From UBA5314 sp040217815 (GTDB lineage: Bacteria; Bacillota; Syntrophomonadia; Syntrophomonadales; Syntrophomonadaceae): a DNA stretch of 64,000 nt. The stretch covers positions 17,442-81,441 of the forward strand of contig JBEHWI010000015.1 in the NCBI GenBank assembly GCA_040217815.1, read 5' to 3'. How positions within the stretch are numbered: position 1 is the stretch's first letter; every line of letters starts with the position of its first letter. Positions 52,597 through 62,433 of the stretch are shown piece by piece. Under the pieces are notes generated by a model. It worked only from the letters and a program-made list of their open reading frames with translations. It searched no databases and was not told where the DNA came from. The translations under genes and the position numbers were made by a program.

Positions 52597-53721
52597 CTAA
52601 CCCATAGCATCTTTGAATTTATCAAACAATCCCTTGCGGCTACTTTTGTCCTCCTGGCGAAACTCGTTTAAAAGCTCTTTCTGCCGTTTGTTGAGCCGGG
52701 TGGGGATCTTTATTTTGACTACAACCTTTAAATCACCCTGCCGGTTGCCGTGAATATGGGGGACGCCCTTTCCCTTAATGGTAATAATATCGCCCGGTTG
52801 GGTTCCTTCCGGGATGTGCAGGGCGTGGTGAGCTCCACCCAGCAGGTCCATTTCAATATCGGCCCCCAGAGCAGCCTGAACAAAATCTATTTCAATATTG
52901 CTTATCAGAGTATAGCCATCCCGTTTAAATACCGGATGGGGCTTTACCGCCAGGGAAATGAACAGATCCCCCGGAGGCCCACCGTAGGAGCCGGCTTCCC
53001 CTTCACCCTGAATGCGCAGGTGAGATCCGTGGTCGACTCCAGCCGGCACCCGCACCTCAATCTTGCGAGCCTTTTTCACCTTGCCGGTGCCCCGGCAACT
53101 GGTGCAGGGCTTCTCCACCACCTTCCCCTCGCCCCGGCAGGTTGCGCAGGTGCGCACCGTTTCAAAACGGCCGAAGGGGGTACTTTGCACCACCCGGCTC
53201 TGGCCGCTGCCGTTGCAGGTGGGGCAGGTGTTGACTTTGGAGCCGGGCTCCGCCCCGCTGCCCGAGCAGCGCTCGCAGTTTTCCACCCGGCTGATTTCTA
53301 TTTCCTTTTCAACGCCGAAAACAGCGTCTTCAAAGCTTATATCAAGGCGCACCTCCCGGTCCGCCCCCCGCTGGGGCCCGGTGCGGCGTCTGCCGCCTCC
53401 ACTGAAACCGCCGCCGAAGAATAGATCAAATATGTCTCCGAATCCGCCCCCGAAATCGGCACCGCCAAAACCACCCGCACCGCCCCGGGTGGGGTCAAAG
53501 GCGTCGTGGCCAAAGCGGTCGTACATCTGCCGCTTCTGGGCGTCGCTTAAAACTTCATAAGCGTCTGATACTTCTTTAAACTTATCCGCAGCCTGAGGAT
53601 CATCACGATTGACGTCTGGATGCAATTTCCTGGCTTTCTGCCGATAGGCCTTCTTGATCTCCTCCGGAGTCGCGTTTTTCGCAACCCCCAGGACTTCATA
53701 ATAATCCCTTTTTGCGGACAT
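52597..53721 (-). CDS. dnaJ: Chaperone DnaJ
   Basis: 374 residues. J domain with the HPD motif near 33-35, a glycine/phenylalanine-rich linker, four CxxCxGxG zinc repeats (from CERCSGSG to CTSCRGTG) and C-terminal client-binding barrels. It stimulates DnaK ATPase. Separated from dnaK by 146 bases that carry a stem (AAACCCGCTT and complement, 53749-53781) without a clear T-run; this could reduce dnaJ expression. Confidence 0.98.
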   Translation of the reverse strand: MSAKRDYYEVLGVAKNATPEEIKKAYRQKARKLHPDVNRDDPQAADKFKEVSDAYEVLSDAQKRQMYDRFGHDAFDPTRGGAGGFGGADFGGGFGDIFDLFFGGGFSGGGRRRTGPQRGADREVRLDISFEDAVFGVEKEIEISRVENCERCSGSGAEPGSKVNTCPTCNGSGQSRVVQSTPFGRFETVRTCATCRGEGKVVEKPCTSCRGTGKVKKARKIEVRVPAGVDHGSHLRIQGEGEAGSYGGPPGDLFISLAVKPHPVFKRDGYTLISNIEIDFVQAALGADIEMDLLGGAHHALHIPEGTQPGDIITIKGKGVPHIHGNRQGDLKVVVKIKIPTRLNKRQKELLNEFRQEDKSSRKGLFDKFKDAMG

Positions 53722-53867
53722 AATTTCCCACCCTTCTGAAAACAGGGCAAACCCGCTTTTTTTATAGGTCCAAGCGGGTTTAAGCCCCAGGTACGGCGCT
53801 GTAAGTATCTTTAATTAACCCTTAAAATTATCAAATATTGCCCGGGATCCTGTCAACCACATTTGTC

Positions 53868-55688
53868 TTAATCCGCAACGTTGAAATCGGCATCTATGGT
53901 GTCGTCGGTTCCATGGCCACCCTGGCCTCCCTGACCACCCTGGCCTTGATCCCCCTGGCTGTTTTCATACATTTTGGAGCTCAACGCGTAAATCGCTTCG
54001 GTTAAAGCCTGGGTTTTGTTTTTAATGTCTTCAATATCGCTGCCCTTCAAGGCCTCGCTTAAATCATTCTTGGCGTTTTCAATTTTCTGTTTGCTGTCTT
54101 CATCGGCCTTATCGCCAAACTCGCGCAAGGTTTTGTCCGCCTGGTAGAGCATGCTGTCGGCGCTGTTCCGGGCTTCAATCTCCTCCAGTTTCTTTTCGTC
54201 TTCTTCGGCAAATCGTTCGGCGTCTTCCATCATCTTTTTAATTTCCGCATCACTCAAGCCGGAAGAAGAAGTGATGGTTATCTTTTGTTCCTTGTTGGTG
54301 GCAAGATCCTTGGCGGCTACGTGAACTATGCCGTTTACGTCTATATCAAAAGTCACCTCAACCTGGGGAATGCCGCGGGGAGCCGAAGGTATCCCGGTCA
54401 ATTGAAAGCGCCCCAGGGTCACGTTGCTCCCGGCCATCTTTCTTTCACCCTGCAGAACATGTATATCAACTGAAGTCTGGTTGTCGGCCGCAGTGGTGAA
54501 AACCTGACTCTTGGCTGTAGGTATGGTAGTATTTCGGTCAATAATACGGGTAAACACCCCGCCCAGAGTCTCAATCCCCAGCGACAGGGGAGTGACGTCT
54601 AACAGCACCACATCGGTGATATCACCCGACAGTACAGCAGCCTGAATGGCCGCCCCTACCGCCACCACTTCATCAGGGTTGATGCCCTTGAAGGGGTCTT
54701 TGCCGATAAAGCCGCGCACCGCTTCCTGTACTGCAGGTATCCTGGTTGATCCCCCAACCAGGATCACTTTGTCAATCTGGCTGGTGCTTAGCCCTGAGTC
54801 CTTCAAAGCCTGGCGGGTGGGGCCCATGGTCTTTTCCACCAGGTCAGCGGTCATTTCATTGAATTTAGCCCGGGTCAGGGTTCTCTCAAGGTGCAGCGGT
54901 CCCTCCTGGGTAGCCGTAATATAAGGTATGTTTATATCCGTGGTTAAGACTCCGGATAATTCATGTTTGGCCTTTTCCGCCGCTTCCTTCAAGCGGTGCA
55001 TGGCCATTTTGTCGTTCTTGAGGTCGATCCCGTTGTCCTTTTTAAACTCCTGGACCAGCCAATCAATGATTCGATCGTCGAAATCATCTCCACCCAGCCG
55101 ATTGTTTCCGCTGGTGGCCTTGACTTCAAATACCCCGTCGCCAATCTCCAGGATAGACACGTCAAAAGTGCCGCCCCCCAGGTCAAATACTAAAATAACC
55201 TGAGTCTCTTCTTTATCAAGCCCGTAGGCCAAGGCAGCCGCGGTGGGTTCATTGATGATTCTCAGGACTTCCAAACCCGCAATTTTACCTGCATCCTTGG
55301 TGGCCTGGCGCTGGGCATCGGTAAAATAAGCCGGAACCGTCACCACCGCCTGGGTTATCTTTTCACCCAGGTAGGCCTCGGCATCAGTCTTCATTTTCTG
55401 CAGGATCATGGCTGATATTTCCTGCGGGGTGTAATTCTTGTCATCTATTTTGACTTTATAGTCGGTCCCCATCTGTCGCTTGATCGAAACGACCGTCCGA
55501 TCCGGATTGGTTATCGCCTGACGCTTGGCTACCCTGCCCACCAACCGCTCACCGGACTTGGAAAAGCCCACTACGGATGGCGTTATTCTCTCCCCTTCCG
55601 CATTGGGGATTACGGTTGCTTCATTTACATCCATAACTGCAATAACAGAATTGGTGGTACCCAGATCGATTCCTACCACCTTGGCCAT
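53868..55688 (-). CDS. dnaK: Chaperone DnaK (Hsp70)
   Basis: 606 residues. ATPase domain starts VGIDLGTTNSVIAV and holds DLGGGTFDVSILE; the linker VVLLDVTPLSLGIETLGG leads to the substrate domain and lid. The C-terminal tail has GQGGQGG repeats and ends TIDADFNVAD. It works with GrpE and DnaJ, all in this operon under HrcA control. Confidence 0.98.
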   Translation of the reverse strand: MAKVVGIDLGTTNSVIAVMDVNEATVIPNAEGERITPSVVGFSKSGERLVGRVAKRQAITNPDRTVVSIKRQMGTDYKVKIDDKNYTPQEISAMILQKMKTDAEAYLGEKITQAVVTVPAYFTDAQRQATKDAGKIAGLEVLRIINEPTAAALAYGLDKEETQVILVFDLGGGTFDVSILEIGDGVFEVKATSGNNRLGGDDFDDRIIDWLVQEFKKDNGIDLKNDKMAMHRLKEAAEKAKHELSGVLTTDINIPYITATQEGPLHLERTLTRAKFNEMTADLVEKTMGPTRQALKDSGLSTSQIDKVILVGGSTRIPAVQEAVRGFIGKDPFKGINPDEVVAVGAAIQAAVLSGDITDVVLLDVTPLSLGIETLGGVFTRIIDRNTTIPTAKSQVFTTAADNQTSVDIHVLQGERKMAGSNVTLGRFQLTGIPSAPRGIPQVEVTFDIDVNGIVHVAAKDLATNKEQKITITSSSGLSDAEIKKMMEDAERFAEEDEKKLEEIEARNSADSMLYQADKTLREFGDKADEDSKQKIENAKNDLSEALKGSDIEDIKNKTQALTEAIYALSSKMYENSQGDQGQGGQGGQGGHGTDDTIDADFNVAD

Positions 55689-55719
55689 AATAGAACACCT
55701 CCACTATATATAAATATAA

Positions 55720-56265
55720 TTAATTACTTACCTTTACCAGGCTGGGCCGTAAAACCCGGCCGTGCAATGTATAACCCCGCTGCAGCTCTTCCAGCACCGT
55801 GTTGCTGGGATGCTCGGCGCTTTCTTCAAGGATCAGCGGTTCATGGAATTCCGGGTCAAAGGGCTTCCCCGCCGCCTCAATAGCTTGAACTCCTTCGGTC
55901 TTGATCATCTCGTGCAGGCTCTTGACTATCATTTCCACCCCTTTGTTAAGGGATGCATAGTCCTGGTGCTGGGCCGACATAGTCAGGGCCCTCTCCAGGT
56001 CGTCAATTACCGGCAACAGCTTTTTTATAAGGGGTGTAGTCGCATGCTTAACATATTCTTCTCTTTCCCGGCTGGTGCGCTTGCGCATGTTTTCCATATC
56101 AGCCAGTACTCGCAGGTAATGCTCGTTATATTGGCGCACTTCTTCTCGGGCCTGCTCCAGTTCCTGTTTCAAATCCAGCAGATTATCCTGTCCCGGTTCC
56201 GCTTCCTGAACTTCCACCTCTTCCGGGGTTCCTGCACTGGATACCCAATCTTTCTCCTCATTCAT
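55720..56265 (-). CDS. grpE: Nucleotide exchange factor GrpE
   Basis: 181 residues. A long N-terminal coiled coil (LKQELEQAREEVRQYNEHYLRVLADMENMRKRTSRE) and the C-terminal beta domain with VLEELQRGYTLHGRVLRPSLVKV. Releases ADP from DnaK. ATG at 56265 with GAGGTGAG before it. Confidence 0.97.
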   Translation of the reverse strand: MNEEKDWVSSAGTPEEVEVQEAEPGQDNLLDLKQELEQAREEVRQYNEHYLRVLADMENMRKRTSREREEYVKHATTPLIKKLLPVIDDLERALTMSAQHQDYASLNKGVEMIVKSLHEMIKTEGVQAIEAAGKPFDPEFHEPLILEESAEHPSNTVLEELQRGYTLHGRVLRPSLVKVSN

Positions 56266-56379
56266 ATAGATCTCACCTCTATTCAAGAATATCCTGTCCG
56301 GCTCGCTTTAATTCCTCATCTTTCATCCTAACCACGGTATGATCCTTGAAGATGGCCAGGATCACCTTCAAGGTCCGGG

Positions 56380-57396
56380 CTAGAGGCGCTTAAGCATCTC
56401 TTCAACAATGTTGCGCACCGCTTCAATGGCTCCAGCGGCTTTCCAGTATTCCATGCGGACCGGGCCCATCAGCCCAATCTTACCAACATCGCCAAAGCCC
56501 TTAAACCCGGTGAAGACCAGGCTCATTTCCTGAAGGCTCTCTTCCCGGTTTTCCTTGCCGATTCTAATGTCGACCGCCTCACTGATGCTGTCCGGCACCA
56601 GACCCTTCCACAGGCTATCCTGTTCCATCACCGCCAGAAGCCTTTTGATTCGTTCCAGGTCTTTAAATTCAGGCTCGTTCAGCATATTCAGAGCCCCGCT
56701 GATCACGACTTTTTCCTCGCCGCTCTCCTCCAGCATGTGCTCCAGGGCTTCCAGGGTGCGGTCGATTACCCGGCGCTTTTTCTTCAAGGTATCGCGCAGT
56801 TCCTGCAGCTCGCTTTTGCGAATTTCATCCATGCGCCGGTTGCGCATGATCTGGTTGAATATCTTGGATATGCTGCGCAGGTCCTCTTCCTTTATAGTCT
56901 CCGGGATGTCTATTTTGCGATGGATAATAGTGCCCATATCGCTGACCAGGAATATGAAGGCCTTGCCCGGTTCCATCGGCAGAATCTGCAGGTAACGGAA
57001 CTCGCTAAGGTTAAAAGGCGGTATGATAATAAATGATGGATATTTGGTTATCTGCGAAAGAAAATGGCCGGTCCTCTCCACTACGGTACTCCATTCCTGC
57101 ATGTTTTCCAGAAGCAGATCGTGCAGGATCTGGGCCTCTGGTTCGGTCAGGCTCTCCTTTTCCATCATGCAGTCCACATAGTAGCGAAAACCCCGTTCGC
57201 TGGGAATTCGTCCGGCTGAAGTGTGGGGCTGCTCCAGGAAGCCCATTTCTTCCAGATCGGCCATTTCATTGCGGACAGTAGCCGGGCTGAGTCTCAGGGC
57301 ATGCTTCTTTACCACCGCCCGCGACCCCACGGGTTCGGCGGTTTCCACATAATCTTTTATAATCGATTCCAGGATCTGCTTTTTCCTTTCATCCAT
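56380..57396 (-). CDS. hrcA: Heat-inducible repressor HrcA
   Basis: 338 residues. Winged helix near the N-terminus (ESIIKDYVETAEPVGSRAVVKKHALRLSPATVRNEMADLEEMG), GAF-like middle and C-terminal segment. Binds the CIRCE operator and represses the hrcA-grpE-dnaK-dnaJ operon, with GroE assisting in its folding. First gene of the operon. Confidence 0.97.
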   Translation of the reverse strand: MDERKKQILESIIKDYVETAEPVGSRAVVKKHALRLSPATVRNEMADLEEMGFLEQPHTSAGRIPSERGFRYYVDCMMEKESLTEPEAQILHDLLLENMQEWSTVVERTGHFLSQITKYPSFIIIPPFNLSEFRYLQILPMEPGKAFIFLVSDMGTIIHRKIDIPETIKEEDLRSISKIFNQIMRNRRMDEIRKSELQELRDTLKKKRRVIDRTLEALEHMLEESGEEKVVISGALNMLNEPEFKDLERIKRLLAVMEQDSLWKGLVPDSISEAVDIRIGKENREESLQEMSLVFTGFKGFGDVGKIGLMGPVRMEYWKAAGAIEAVRNIVEEMLKRL

Positions 57397-57415
57397 CCTA
57401 AAACCATCACCCTTG

Positions 57416-57442
57416 TTAGCACTCTCTCTCGTTGAGTGCTAA
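57416..57442. promoter_or_regulatory. CIRCE operator
   Basis: TTAGCACTC, nine bases, GAGTGCTAA: a perfect match to CIRCE, 20 bases before the hrcA start and just downstream of its promoter. HrcA binding here should block transcription. Confidence 0.97.
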
Positions 57443-57457
57443 TGCTGATTTACTAAA

Positions 57458-57486
57458 AAAATAGCATCAGTAACATGCTTTGTCAA
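57458..57486 (-). promoter_or_regulatory. Promoter of the hrcA heat-shock operon
   Basis: TTGACA, 17 bases, TATTTT on the minus strand, with the CIRCE element covering the region after the expected transcription start. Confidence 0.75.
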
Positions 57487-57494
57487 GACCGCCC

Positions 57495-58649
57495 TCAGTC
57501 AATAAAATGACATAAGACCTGATTTGAGACAAAATATAGTTCCGGATTTAATCTTAGTTTACCGCAGCTTTCGATCAGCCATGCACGCTCAATAAACTCA
57601 TCGATAAGCCGGGCATATTGAGCGCGGGGATGAATACCTAAGCGGACGGCTATTTCCTCCAGAGAAACCCCTTCGATAAGGCGCAAGCCCATTACCATAG
57701 CTTCAGACAGCTGCTCCCGCTGGTCCATGACCTCTAAAACCTGTTCGGGAGGCAGAACTCCTGTCTTCAATGCGTCAATATAATCGGCCGGCGGCCATGG
57801 ATTAATTATACGCCGGCCGTCTATGCAGCCAACCGCACCGCTGCCCAAGCCCAGGTAAGGCCGGCCCTGCCAATAAGCCATGTTGTGGCGGCATTCCTGG
57901 CCGGGGCGGCAGTAGTTGGACAGTTCGTAGTGAATAAAGCCCTGCCTGGCCAGCAAGCCTCTGGTCTGGTGATACATGGCCGCCAGTTGTTCCTCGGAAG
58001 CCTCCTGCCACAAGCCCTGCGATAATTCTCGGCCTAAAGGAGTAGCCGGGTCCAACTGCAGGAGGTAAGTTGAAAGGTGGGCTGGCTGCAAGCCGATCGC
58101 TGTTTCAAGGTTATACAACCATCCCGCTATAGATTGCCCTGGCAAACCATAGATTAAATCCAGATTGAAATTAGTCCACTCTAATTGATGTAGATCCTCC
58201 ACGGTTTGCAGGGCATCTTTAACCCGGTGGCGCCGCCCCAGGCGTTTTAGATCGGAGTCAATAAAACTCTGTACCCCCAGAGAGATTCGGTTAACCCCGG
58301 CATCGCGGAAAGCCATCAGTTTGTCCCGGGTTACAGTGGCCGGGTTGGCCTCCAGGCTAACTTCCACGTCTTCATAAAGATTGAAATGATCCCGAACCCT
58401 TAGAATCACTCTATTTATTTGATCGCCATCAAGCAGACTGGGAGTTCCTCCTCCCAGGTAGACGGTATCGACTGAACGTTCCCTAAAGGGCGGGGCTTTA
58501 AGCTTGATCTCCGTAAGGAGCGCCATGGTGTAGTCGTCAAGCAGGCTTGAGCCGAACCGGGGCAGGGATAAAAAGTCACAATAGCGGCATTTTTGAAGGC
58601 AGAAAGGTATGTGAATATACAGGCTTAAGGCGGGTGTATCCCTAGTCAT
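57495..58649 (-). CDS. hemW: Heme chaperone HemW (radical SAM)
   Basis: 384 residues. The cluster motif is YIHIPFCLQKCRYCDF; then GGGTPSLL and ISLGVQSF. The HemN_C domain is at the end. HemW proteins bind heme and help its insertion; they are often misnamed coproporphyrinogen oxidase. The start overlaps the lepA stop; ATG at 58649 or TTG at 58655 are both possible. Confidence 0.93.
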   Translation of the reverse strand: MTRDTPALSLYIHIPFCLQKCRYCDFLSLPRFGSSLLDDYTMALLTEIKLKAPPFRERSVDTVYLGGGTPSLLDGDQINRVILRVRDHFNLYEDVEVSLEANPATVTRDKLMAFRDAGVNRISLGVQSFIDSDLKRLGRRHRVKDALQTVEDLHQLEWTNFNLDLIYGLPGQSIAGWLYNLETAIGLQPAHLSTYLLQLDPATPLGRELSQGLWQEASEEQLAAMYHQTRGLLARQGFIHYELSNYCRPGQECRHNMAYWQGRPYLGLGSGAVGCIDGRRIINPWPPADYIDALKTGVLPPEQVLEVMDQREQLSEAMVMGLRLIEGVSLEEIAVRLGIHPRAQYARLIDEFIERAWLIESCGKLRLNPELYFVSNQVLCHFID

Positions 58650-60456
58650 CCTCAATACTCATTACGGTCATAAAGGCGTCCTTGGGGACTTCAACCCTTC
58701 CTATTTGCTTCATACGTTTTTTGCCCTCTTTTTGCTTTTCAAGAAGCTTTTTCTTACGGGTTATATCGCCTCCATAGCATTTGGCCAGGACGTCCTTGCG
58801 CATCGCTTTGATCGATTCGCGGGCGATAACCCGGTTGCCGATGGCGGCTTGAATGACTACTTCATAGAGCTGGCGGGGGATGATTTTACGCAGCTTGGCA
58901 GCCATGCTGCGCGCCCGGTAATAGGCTTTGTCTTCGTGGGCGATAAAGCTCAAGGCGTCAACCACTTCACCGTTTAACATTATATCCAGCTTGATCAGGT
59001 CCGATGCTTCAAAATCACCCAGGTCGTAGTCCAGGGAAGCGTAGCCCCGCGTGCGCGATTTCAGGGCGTCAAAGAAGTCGTACAGGATTTCGGCCAGGGG
59101 CAGCTTATAGGTCAGCATGACCCGCTGGGGGGTGAGGTATTCCATATTCAGAAACGTCCCGCGTTTTTCCTGGCAGAGTTCCATTATGGTCCCCACAAAT
59201 TCCTGGGGCACCATTATGGACGCCTTAACAAAAGGTTCCATAACCCTTTCGATGCGCTGAGCCGGCGGCCAGTGGGTGGGATTGCGCAAGAGCAGCTCGC
59301 TTCCGTCGGTGAGGATTATTTTATAGACAACACTGGGGGCGGTGGCTAAAAGGCTCAAGTCGTATTCTCGCTCCAGCCGTTCTTTAACTATCTCCAAATG
59401 CAGAAGGCCCAAAAAGCCGCAGCGAAAACCAAAACCCAGGGCTTCTGAGCTCTCAGGTTCATATAAGAGAGAAGCGTCATTGAGCTTGAGCCTTTCCAGG
59501 GCTTCCCGCAGCCGTTCAAAATCATTGTTTTCCAGGGGATAAAGTCCGCAAAAAACCATGGGCTTCACTTCCTGATAGCCCGGCAAAGCCTGCTCGGCCG
59601 GACGTTCGGCCAGGGTTATGGTGTCGCCGACTTTAGTGTCGGCCACGTTTTTAATTCCGGCCGCCAGGTATCCCACTTCTCCGGCTTGCAGCAACCGGAC
59701 TTCTGTCATATTGGGGTTGATGACCCCCAGTTCGGCTACTTCAAACTCGCGTCCGCTGGACATCATGCGGATTATATCACCTTTGCGGATCTGCCCTGCT
59801 TTAACCCGAAAATAGCATATTGCTCCCCGGTAGGAGTCGAAGTAGGAGTCAAATATCAAGGCCTGGAAGGGGGCATCCGGGTCGCCCTGGGGCGGGGGGA
59901 TATTATTGACAACTGCTTCCAGTAAATCTATCACGCCGGCCCCGGTCTTGGCCGAGATGGATAATATATCATTACGATCCAAACCTAAAACCGTTTCCAT
60001 TTCCTCTTTAACCTGTTCCGGTTCAGCGCCGGGCAGGTCAATTTTATTTACCGCACCTACTATCTCCAGGTCCAAATCCATAGCCAAGTAAACATTGGCC
60101 AGGGTTTGGGCCTCAATGCCCTGCGAGGCGTCCACCAGCAAAACCGCGCCTTCACAGGCGGCCAGACTGCGGGACACTTCATATGAAAAATCAACATGCC
60201 CCGGTGTATCGATAAGGTTCAAGATATAGTCCTGCCCATCACGGCTCTGATATTTAAGGCGCACCGGCTGCAGCTTTATAGTGATGCCCTTCTCCCTTTC
60301 CAGGTCCATCTTATCTAAAAACTGCTCCCGCATCTCTCTCTGGCTGATAGCGCCGGTCAGTTCCAGCAGCCGGTCGGCCAGCGTGGATTTGCCGTGGTCA
60401 ATATGGGCTATAATAGAAAAATTTCTTATCCTATCCTGCAAAGTCGAAACCTCCAA
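58642..60456 (-). CDS. lepA: Elongation factor 4 (LepA)
   Basis: 604 residues. G1 AHIDHGKSTLADRLLE, G3 DTPGHVDF, G4 NKIDLPGA; the C-terminal LepA-specific domain has YKLPLAEILYDFFDALKSRTRGYASLDYD. It acts on ribosomes stalled or mis-translocated and in 30S biogenesis. Between murJ and hemW, the common order in Firmicutes. Confidence 0.98.
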   Translation of the reverse strand: MEVSTLQDRIRNFSIIAHIDHGKSTLADRLLELTGAISQREMREQFLDKMDLEREKGITIKLQPVRLKYQSRDGQDYILNLIDTPGHVDFSYEVSRSLAACEGAVLLVDASQGIEAQTLANVYLAMDLDLEIVGAVNKIDLPGAEPEQVKEEMETVLGLDRNDILSISAKTGAGVIDLLEAVVNNIPPPQGDPDAPFQALIFDSYFDSYRGAICYFRVKAGQIRKGDIIRMMSSGREFEVAELGVINPNMTEVRLLQAGEVGYLAAGIKNVADTKVGDTITLAERPAEQALPGYQEVKPMVFCGLYPLENNDFERLREALERLKLNDASLLYEPESSEALGFGFRCGFLGLLHLEIVKERLEREYDLSLLATAPSVVYKIILTDGSELLLRNPTHWPPAQRIERVMEPFVKASIMVPQEFVGTIMELCQEKRGTFLNMEYLTPQRVMLTYKLPLAEILYDFFDALKSRTRGYASLDYDLGDFEASDLIKLDIMLNGEVVDALSFIAHEDKAYYRARSMAAKLRKIIPRQLYEVVIQAAIGNRVIARESIKAMRKDVLAKCYGGDITRKKKLLEKQKEGKKRMKQIGRVEVPKDAFMTVMSIEDD

Positions 60457-60580
60457 GGGTCCTTATAAAAGGCGCTTATTGCTTTTCAATTATATCTTAT
60501 TCAACCCGGGGGTTCAATCAGAGAAAGGAAGGGCTCAAAGCAGCCGATTAATGCAGGTTTCAGAGGCTCTCCCTATATTT

Positions 60581-62155
60581 TTAAGCAGCCAGGCGGAGCT
60601 TTTTCTTAACCATGGTCAACACCAGCTGACTTTCCTCCAATTTAAAAGGGAGCAGGAGCAGGCAGTAGACAGTAAGACCCAGAAGGGAGCCTCCGCCCAC
60701 TGCCACAAGCACTTCCGACTTCCCCGCCACTGCCTGCCAGGCACCGGTATAATTGACAAAAAACCGAACCAGCAGGTACATCAACATCGAAGCAAGGGTG
60801 GATAGGACCAGGCTTTTCATTATCAATCTGCCTCCCATTTGCCCCAGACGCCAGCGAATTATCAAAAGCAGCAGGAACAGGTTGGCAAAGCCGGCCAGTG
60901 AATAGGCCAGAGCCAAACCCTGGTAGCCCATGCTGGGGGACAGGGTCAAAGAAAGCAGAATGTTGGCGGCCACTGCCACTACTGCCGCTGCCACCGGGGT
61001 CCTGGTATCCTGCAACGAAAAGAAGGCCCGGTTGACAACCTGCAGCGCGGTATACGCAAACAGGCTCAGGCAGTAAAAATAGAGCGCCTGGCTGGTTACG
61101 GCCGTCATCTCCCGGGTAAACTCCCCCTGCTCAAAAAATAGGGAGATAAGAGGCTCTTTTAAGGCAATAATGCCGAAGGTGGCTGGTATGCTGATGAGAA
61201 GCAAAAGCCTGATGCCCAGAGACAGGGCCCGCTTGAATTCTTCACGCTCGCCTCGAGCGCTCAACACTGCCAGGATCGGAAAAATAGTAACTCCCACCGA
61301 TCCGGAGAGAATCCCCAGGGGAAGCTGCATGATCTTTTGGCCCAGATCCAGCGCGCTTACAATACCGGGGCCTAATTGTGAAGCTAGCCGCTGGGTTACC
61401 AGCAGATTGGCCTGGCCGACTCCCAATCCTACCATCACCGGCAGCATTAGAAGCATGATCTTTTGAAAACCCTCATCATGCCAGTCAAAGCTGAAATGAT
61501 ACCTGATTCCCACCCGGCGTAGGAAGGGCAGCTGCACCATGAAATTGACAACCGCACCCAGCACCACCCCGTAAGAAAAAGCTGCCACTCCAAACGGCTT
61601 GTAGAAGGCCAGTCCCACCAGAATAATCACCACATTATAGACCAGGGCTCCCAAAGCCGGTCCGGTAAAGCGGTTATAGGAGTGAAGTATTCCCATGGAG
61701 AACCCGTTTAAGGCCATGAACAGGGTTTGGATAAACATTATGCGCGTCAGGTGGGCGCCCATATTTAAATAATCCCCGGGCAGTCCAGGAACCAGCTGGT
61801 TGATAATAACCGGCGCCTGCCAGTAGGCGATGGCGATTAGAATAAGGGAAAAAAGGATCACGTAGTTTAAGACTATGCTGGCCGTCTTCCAGCCCCGCTC
61901 CTCCTCATGACCGTCGAGGTAGCCGGAAAACACTGGAATAAAAGCTGCGCTCAGTGCGCCCCCTGCCATCAAAAGATAGATCAGATCCGGCACTGAAAAG
62001 GCGGCCCGGTATACATCGGTAGCATAACTCTGACCGAATAAAGTATTAATTGCCCACTCTCGCCCGTAGCCCAGAAAGCGGCTCAAGGCCACCGTGAACA
62101 TGAGCAAAAGGGTCGCTTTGGCCAGCTTTTCAGTTTTTGAGGCCACCGTCTTCAC
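60581..62155 (-). CDS. murJ: Lipid II flippase MurJ (MviN)
   Basis: 524 residues with about 14 membrane segments, beginning TLLLMFTVALSRFLGYGREWAINTLFGQSYATDVYRAAFSVPD, typical of MviN. It moves lipid II across the membrane for cell-wall synthesis. GTG start overlaps the stop of the small gene upstream. It lies before lepA with a 124-bp gap. Confidence 0.95.
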   Translation of the reverse strand: MKTVASKTEKLAKATLLLMFTVALSRFLGYGREWAINTLFGQSYATDVYRAAFSVPDLIYLLMAGGALSAAFIPVFSGYLDGHEEERGWKTASIVLNYVILFSLILIAIAYWQAPVIINQLVPGLPGDYLNMGAHLTRIMFIQTLFMALNGFSMGILHSYNRFTGPALGALVYNVVIILVGLAFYKPFGVAAFSYGVVLGAVVNFMVQLPFLRRVGIRYHFSFDWHDEGFQKIMLLMLPVMVGLGVGQANLLVTQRLASQLGPGIVSALDLGQKIMQLPLGILSGSVGVTIFPILAVLSARGEREEFKRALSLGIRLLLLISIPATFGIIALKEPLISLFFEQGEFTREMTAVTSQALYFYCLSLFAYTALQVVNRAFFSLQDTRTPVAAAVVAVAANILLSLTLSPSMGYQGLALAYSLAGFANLFLLLLIIRWRLGQMGGRLIMKSLVLSTLASMLMYLLVRFFVNYTGAWQAVAGKSEVLVAVGGGSLLGLTVYCLLLLPFKLEESQLVLTMVKKKLRLAA

Positions 62156-62421
62156 TCCCCATCCGGCAAAACTTTGTTCCTTACACCATGTAAATATTTA
62201 CATAAGCGTTCGCCCAAAACTTGCACATCTCCTTTGAGACGGACCAGCGGATAATCATGACTACGACCCAGCCAGTCCCAGTGCAGAACCCGGTTGTGCA
62301 ATCCAATATTTATTACCGCACCGCGCGTTTCACCCGAGAGTTGGTTTATGCCCTGGCTGCTTATATTTAAGCCCAGGGCAACCAGCCAGAGCAGCAAAAA
62401 CACCAGGGCGGCCTTCACCAT
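62152..62421 (-). CDS. Small membrane-anchored protein, YqxA-like
   Basis: 89 residues. A leading hydrophobic helix (ALVFLLLWLVALGLNISSQGINQL) is followed by a short polar domain. In Bacillus yqxA stands between spoIIP and lepA, and this gene has a matching place, length and layout (DUF3679-like). Sequence identity was not tested. It has a 4-base overlap with murJ. Confidence 0.6.
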   Translation of the reverse strand: MVKAALVFLLLWLVALGLNISSQGINQLSGETRGAVINIGLHNRVLHWDWLGRSHDYPLVRLKGDVQVLGERLCKYLHGVRNKVLPDGE

Positions 62422-62433
62422 TCGGGAAGCCAG